Assembly: GCA_029261875.1 (NCBI GenBank)
Contig: JAJDAL010000013.1
Coordinates: 1 to 64,000, forward strand
DNA length: 64,000 nt
Direction of reading: 5' to 3'
DNA from: Deltaproteobacteria bacterium
GTDB lineage: Bacteria; Myxococcota_A; UBA9160; JAJDAL01
Shown here: one piece after another, positions 60,225-64,000 of the stretch
Position numbering within the stretch: position 1 is the first letter of the stretch
How the letters are laid out: each line of letters starts with the position of its first letter
Translations under genes and position numbers: made by a program
The notes under the pieces: model-generated
The model's input: the letters and a program-made list of their open reading frames with translations, nothing else
The model's database searches: none
What the model was told of the DNA's origin: nothing

Positions 60225-60662
60225 TTGTCGCACGGCGCAGACAATCGCGCGAAACGGCGAAGTTCCAACGGGTTCACTCTCGTCGAGTTGATGATCGTCG
60301 TCGCGATCATCGGTCTGCTTGCATCGATGGCCCAACCCGAGTACACGAAATTCGTGGCGCGTAGCCGGCGCTCGGAGGCCTACGTAGCTCTTTCTGGAAT
60401 CTACAAATCTCAGCTCGACTTCTACGCCAACCATGGTGCATACGCGGATACGTTTGATGAACTCGGTTACCAACTCATGGGCGCGGAACGAGTTGATGAG
60501 CGAACGCTTCAATCCCGACACTACACATACACACTTGTCGCTCTCACTCAGGGCGGCATCGCCAATGCCAACTACACGGCCACAGCGACCGGCGACATCG
60601 ACCCTTCCGATGTCAACCTCGACATTCTAGTCATCGAAAACGACCTCACCGTGGTGGAATAA
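60225..60662 (+). CDS. type IV pilin-like (prepilin) protein
   Basis: Encodes 145 residues from TTG at 60225, with GGGAGA 6 bases upstream. A short basic leader of about 15 residues ends in Gly followed by FTLVELMIVVAIIGLL, the prepilin peptidase cleavage site and N-methylated transmembrane helix with conserved Glu5. The rest is a globular head. Type IV pilins or type II secretion pseudopilins fit; no peptidase or assembly ATPase is nearby. Its stop shares a base with the next start (TAATG). Confidence 0.85.
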   Translation: MSHGADNRAKRRSSNGFTLVELMIVVAIIGLLASMAQPEYTKFVARSRRSEAYVALSGIYKSQLDFYANHGAYADTFDELGYQLMGAERVDERTLQSRHYTYTLVALTQGGIANANYTATATGDIDPSDVNLDILVIENDLTVVE

Positions 60663-61243
60663 TGTACAGCGTACGAATCCGATCACCTTTTCTCGCACTT
60701 TTCTTCGTGTTGCTTGTGAGCGCGGTTCCGGGGCCCGCATGGGGGGACTTCGAAGTCGACGCATCGCGCGTAATCATCATTTCCGACGATATTTCGAACG
60801 AAACAACGGACGTAATCCACGCCGGATCCGCGGGCAGCTCCCCCACCTCCAGCGGGGACTCGGGCGGAGATTCCGGGTCCAATCCGCCAAGCAGCAGCAA
60901 TACCAACGATGACGGTGGCGATTCCGGTGACGACTCGAATGGGGGTGGAAACTCGAACAACAATTCGGGTCTCGGTGATGGAACCAACCCGGGCCAGGGT
61001 AGCGGGACCGACAACAGTCCGAACGAAGGAACCGACAACCCCAATAATGCCGGAGATTCCGGGGGCGGAAACGACAACTCGAACGCAGGCGGGAACTCGA
61101 ACAACAATTCCGGTCTCGGTGATGGAACCAACCCGGGCCAAGGCGGGGGGTCGAGCAACAGCCCCAACCAAGGCACGAACAATCCCAACAATTCCGGTTC
61201 GAACTCCGGCGGAAACTCCGCAAATGTCGGAATGGGGCCTTAG
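60662..61243 (+). CDS. secreted Asn/Gly/Ser-rich repeat protein
   Basis: Encodes 193 residues: signal peptide (1-28, ending GPAWG), a short folded segment, then from about 56 to the end almost only Gly, Asn, Ser, Asp and Pro. Residues 95-142 and 143-193 are two copies of a 48-residue unit beginning GGNSNNNSGLGDGTNPGQG. No cysteine. Likely a disordered exported, possibly adhesive or matrix protein. Translationally coupled to the pilin-like gene and followed 3 bases later by a large membrane-anchored protein. Confidence 0.75.
   Translation: MYSVRIRSPFLALFFVLLVSAVPGPAWGDFEVDASRVIIISDDISNETTDVIHAGSAGSSPTSSGDSGGDSGSNPPSSSNTNDDGGDSGDDSNGGGNSNNNSGLGDGTNPGQGSGTDNSPNEGTDNPNNAGDSGGGNDNSNAGGNSNNNSGLGDGTNPGQGGGSSNSPNQGTNNPNNSGSNSGGNSANVGMGP
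60944..61210 (+). repeat. two in-frame copies of a 144-base repeat
   Basis: Copy 1 starts at 60944 and copy 2 at 61088, a period of 144 bases (48 codons); the first about 55 bases differ at only a few third positions, the rest diverges more. The copies code for the Asn/Gly-rich region of the secreted protein. Repeat-number change could lengthen or shorten the protein. Confidence 0.75.
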
Positions 61244-61246
61244 TAC

Positions 61247-63034
61247 GTGGCCCATTCAGCAGGCGATCGCGAAATCCGGCGCGAGACGGCCATACAGGTT
61301 GCCGGCCCCCTTCTAAGGCAGTTCTACTCGCTCCGGGCTGCGCGCCGTTGCCTGCCTCAATCGACTTGGAAAACGCTGTTGGTGGCCGAAGGGGAGCTCG
61401 AGAACGGAGTCTTTGCCTTCGCGAATCAACTCGCGGAAGACGATACGCTTGCGAGTTCTCAGGATGAACGCGAACAAATCGTACAAAACGAAGCCCTATG
61501 TTGGTCGAACAAACTCTCCGGTTATGAAGCGTTGGTTCTTGCGGCGCTCGACGAAGTACCGATCGCGGCGCTACGTGCAATCCTTCCGCATCAGCTCTTG
61601 CGCCAGCAATCTCAGGTCGTCGCACTATTGGATCTGGCCCTGAGAGATCTCGATCGGCTCGCGATGCGCCTCCCACTCATCGACTATCTGGTGACACTTC
61701 TCTCGATCGAGCCGGGCCCAGGCCCGCGCCCGGCCGTCCGCGATCCGGTATCGATTTCGCCCGGACTCGAAGCACTTTGCCGTGAGTCGGAGAAGAAATA
61801 CAAGTCGGCTGCAAAGACCCTCAGCGAATCGTTTCGAGGCGCAGCCGCGACACAAGACCCGGCCCTGCTGCCCGCGGTGCTCGAACGAATGCGGGAGCAG
61901 AAAGAAGATCTGGGAGTGCGATTGTTCGAACCCAGCGTTCTTCGTGCGGTAGTCGCCTACAACACGAGGATGGCGAAGCGAATTTCCGAGATCGGGACTG
62001 TCGAATGCGAGACGGACCCAGGCTTCAATGGTGTCGCAGCCGCTCTCGGTATAGACGTAGGAGACCTCCTAGAGGTAGCCTCCGAGGAATCGCCCCCGTC
62101 CAGCAAACCCGAAACGAAAGAAGCAGCCGAGCCCACCCCTCTCGGAGATTGCGAAACACTTCGCGAGATCGCTGCGCATTGCACGCAATCGTCGCCCTCC
62201 GAATCCGATGGCCCCGCGCGTCGCGTTGCTGCACTAGTGGATCTGCAGCAACTGACAGAAACCGAACGCGCTGCCCTCCGAAGCTTTGGAGAGTGCGCGA
62301 CCGACGAGGCCCTCGGCTGTGCCATCGCGCTCGGCTTGGTAATCGGAACACTGCCGGACTCGATGCTCGATCTCGTCGAACTCGGAATCGACGCGGAACG
62401 CCTCCAGAATGAATGGGTCGACGAGGCAGGCACTGCGCTTTCCAAGAAAGTAGCCGAAGCAATCGCAAACGGAGCGTACGACGAAGCCTGCCTCCTCACT
62501 GAATCGAAATCAAAATCCCTCTACGCACCGAAAATGGCAAAGCTACGGCGCGACCAGGAAGCACAGCGATCCTCGACGCTGCCACCGGCTCCAACCGTCC
62601 CCTACGAAGAGGGACTCCACGCATTCGACGCACTTCCCCGAAGCGAAACGAAAATCCCGAATGCTCCCGAAAAGTGGCGAATCGACCGACGCTTCCTTCC
62701 GATTGCGGCATCCTTGGCGATGGTGCTTGCCGCGAGCGTCAACTTCGTCCGAGCCCATGAGAATTCCGTTCGGATCTATTCGAAAGCCCACCTGGCCGTG
62801 ATGTCCCAGTACCTCGAATCCGCGCATCGCGGAGACGAGGGACGAGGATCTCTGTTCGTCGGAGAAGTGAACGCGGACTGGAAATCCCTGTCGGATTCGG
62901 AACGCAAGGAAGAGGCGCAATCATTGGTCGAATATCTCCGATCCCGTGGCGCGTCCGAGATCATGATCTTCGACGAGCGTCGCATCATCCAAATCCAAGC
63001 TCGCAACGGGCGACTCACGTACGTTCGACCTTAG
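61247..63034 (+). CDS. large membrane-anchored protein, unknown
   Basis: Encodes 595 residues from GTG at 61247, 3 bases after the previous stop. Residues 1-290 are helical and cytoplasmic-looking; a Pro/Ser linker and a second helical region follow to about 440; one membrane helix lies at about 484-501 (LPIAASLAMVLAASVNF), and the C-terminal 85 residues form an alpha/beta domain (GSLFVGEVNADW, then SLVEYLRSRGASEIMIFDER). No family recognised. Operon with pilin-like and secreted repeat genes suggests a role in their export, anchoring or regulation. Confidence 0.75.
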   Translation: MAHSAGDREIRRETAIQVAGPLLRQFYSLRAARRCLPQSTWKTLLVAEGELENGVFAFANQLAEDDTLASSQDEREQIVQNEALCWSNKLSGYEALVLAALDEVPIAALRAILPHQLLRQQSQVVALLDLALRDLDRLAMRLPLIDYLVTLLSIEPGPGPRPAVRDPVSISPGLEALCRESEKKYKSAAKTLSESFRGAAATQDPALLPAVLERMREQKEDLGVRLFEPSVLRAVVAYNTRMAKRISEIGTVECETDPGFNGVAAALGIDVGDLLEVASEESPPSSKPETKEAAEPTPLGDCETLREIAAHCTQSSPSESDGPARRVAALVDLQQLTETERAALRSFGECATDEALGCAIALGLVIGTLPDSMLDLVELGIDAERLQNEWVDEAGTALSKKVAEAIANGAYDEACLLTESKSKSLYAPKMAKLRRDQEAQRSSTLPPAPTVPYEEGLHAFDALPRSETKIPNAPEKWRIDRRFLPIAASLAMVLAASVNFVRAHENSVRIYSKAHLAVMSQYLESAHRGDEGRGSLFVGEVNADWKSLSDSERKEEAQSLVEYLRSRGASEIMIFDERRIIQIQARNGRLTYVRP

Positions 63035-63206
63035 TCCTCGAAGCCGAGCGACGTCGGTCCGCCTGCAGCGTGCCGAGGGAATCCCTCCATTTGGGGCAGC
63101 CCCTGCAATCACGTGATCAATCGATGAGATAGGTCTGCCGATGAACAAATCTGGACACACCGATGCGGCGCCTCGATGAAAACGCCGACGCCGGGTGGAG
63201 GGAAAC

Positions 63207-63605
63207 ATGGAAGTCCGCGAAGTCATGACCGCACCGGTCCACACACTGCCGGCCAACAGCTCCGTTCAACAGGCCTATGAAATCATGAAGGGGCGGGCGA
63301 TTCGGCATCTCCCCATCGTCGATTCGAACGGGGGTCTGTTGGGGATGCTCTCGCACCGGGATGTCCAGTCCGTCGTGGTCGAAATGGACGGAGAGATCAT
63401 CGTACCGTCGGATTCCGGTGTCGAATCGATCATGACCAAGGATCCGATGCAAGTGGAGCCCGATAGCGACATCCGGGTCGTGCTCAAGGCACTGCGAGAA
63501 CACCGCTTCGGCGCGGTGTCGGTAACCGAAGCGGGACGGGTCGTGGGCATCGTGAGCTACGTGGATCTGCTCGATCTATTGGCTCAGATTCTCGACGCCG
63601 ACTGA
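63207..63605 (+). CDS. CBS-domain pair protein
   Basis: Encodes 132 residues from ATG at 63207 just after GGAGGG; a GTG at 63195 is less likely. Two cystathionine-beta-synthase (CBS) motifs: first VREVMTAPVHTLPANSSVQQAYEIM with RHLPIVD and GMLSHRDVQ, second SIMTKDPMQVEPDSDIRVVLKAL with GAVSVTEAGRVVGIVSYVDLL. CBS pairs bind adenosine nucleotides and sense energy or SAM levels. Small stand-alone members usually bind other proteins. Its 3' end overlaps the convergent TPR gene by 30 bases. Confidence 0.9.
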   Translation: MEVREVMTAPVHTLPANSSVQQAYEIMKGRAIRHLPIVDSNGGLLGMLSHRDVQSVVVEMDGEIIVPSDSGVESIMTKDPMQVEPDSDIRVVLKALREHRFGAVSVTEAGRVVGIVSYVDLLDLLAQILDAD

Positions 63606-64000
63606 TCCCGCATCCAGGGCGGTGCGATATTCCGCCAGACGGCCTTCGATTTGTGCGCGCAGCGTGGATCGGTCTCCAGCCGGAATTCGTTCGAGCGCCG
63701 CTTCCGCCACTTCCACCGCCATTCTTGTTTCCCCCGAAGCCGCATGGGCGGCCGCCAGCGTATCGAGTACCGCGGCATCGCGATGTTGGGTTTCCTCGGC
63801 GGCCCGTCGCGCCAGCTGCAATGCTTCGCTGGCATTTCGAAGCGTCGGATCGCGGCTCGTCGCCAACAACCAGGCGAGATTGTTCAGCGGAAGCGACCAA
63901 TCCGGGCGCCGCACGAGCGCCTCGCGGTAGTATCGGACCGCGTCCTTTTCGTCCCCTTGTGAATCCGCGATATCCCCCAACGCCAACCAGGCCGGCGCTT
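63576..64000 (-). CDS. TPR-containing protein, C-terminal part
   Basis: The frame is open to the right edge of the window, so the N-terminus lies outside; 141 residues are visible. Helical tetratricopeptide units are seen (LALGDIADSQGDEKDAVRYY then EALVRRPDWSLPLNNLAWLLA, and a pair around DTLAAAHAASGETRMAVEV), followed by a terminal helix. TPR proteins are scaffolds; often in large envelope or sulfotransferase-like proteins of this type. The full domain content cannot be seen. Confidence 0.8.
   Translation of the reverse strand, partial: APAWLALGDIADSQGDEKDAVRYYREALVRRPDWSLPLNNLAWLLATSRDPTLRNASEALQLARRAAEETQHRDAAVLDTLAAAHAASGETRMAVEVAEAALERIPAGDRSTLRAQIEGRLAEYRTALDAGSVGVENLSQ

Overview
The window is GC-rich, gene-dense bacterial chromosome with many 4-base start/stop overlaps and frequent GTG or TTG starts. 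Gene content suggests a free-living, probably aerobic, heterotrophic Gram-negative of the deltaproteobacterial/myxobacterial or Binatota-like kind: numerous lipoproteins with lipoboxes, sterol-desaturase-type hydroxylases, Rieske, CoA-transferase and TauD-type catabolic genes, a PEP-CTERM-like protein and CHAT/VWA proteins. The taxonomic guess is inference from content only. I see no rRNA, tRNA, CRISPR array, insertion sequence or phage genes.

Region by region. 1-8 kb: the C-terminal part of a HAD phosphatase, a secreted calcium-repeat protein, several lipoproteins, a DAPG-hydrolase-like enzyme, a decayed gene remnant, and a GST-like gene preceded by a short TTG-started gene. 8-17 kb: a secreted alpha/beta hydrolase, then a TetR-controlled set (TetR, Rieske oxygenase, amidohydrolase, acetoacetate-decarboxylase-like) divergent from an SDR gene, followed by a sterol-desaturase-type hydroxylase, a DUF7064-type protein and an epoxide hydrolase. 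17-20.5 kb: secreted and envelope proteins (beta-helix, PEP-CTERM-like, M48 lipoprotein protease). 20.6-27.3 kb: a tightly overlapping operon of ECF-like sigma factor, zinc-finger anti-sigma/DUF928 protein, VWA protein and three small BamE-like lipoproteins, convergent with a CHAT-protease lipoprotein. 27.5-36.3 kb: TerC-type transporter, EXPERA-like membrane protein, DksA-like protein, alpha/beta hydrolase, then a long minus-strand envelope operon (hydroxylase, TPR lipoprotein, matrixin-like protease, DUF2092, DUF6515, two membrane proteins).

36.5-41.4 kb holds the most unusual locus: a large coiled-coil protein, a Clp/Hsp100-type AAA+ ATPase whose first ATPase domain has lost its Walker residues, and a single-pass membrane protein, all one operon. 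41.4-59.2 kb is an acyl-CoA/monooxygenase catabolic region: two SDR/CoA-transferase blocks (one CoA transferase apparently circularly permuted), two enoyl-CoA hydratases, an acyl-CoA synthetase, an amidohydrolase, an isocitrate-dehydrogenase-family enzyme, two TauD-family dioxygenases, a flavin monooxygenase and other redox enzymes. 59.3-64 kb: a cyclic-nucleotide-binding protein, then a pilin-like protein, a secreted Asn/Gly-rich repeat protein and a large unknown membrane-anchored protein as a compact operon, then a CBS-domain protein and the C-terminal part of a TPR protein running off the edge.
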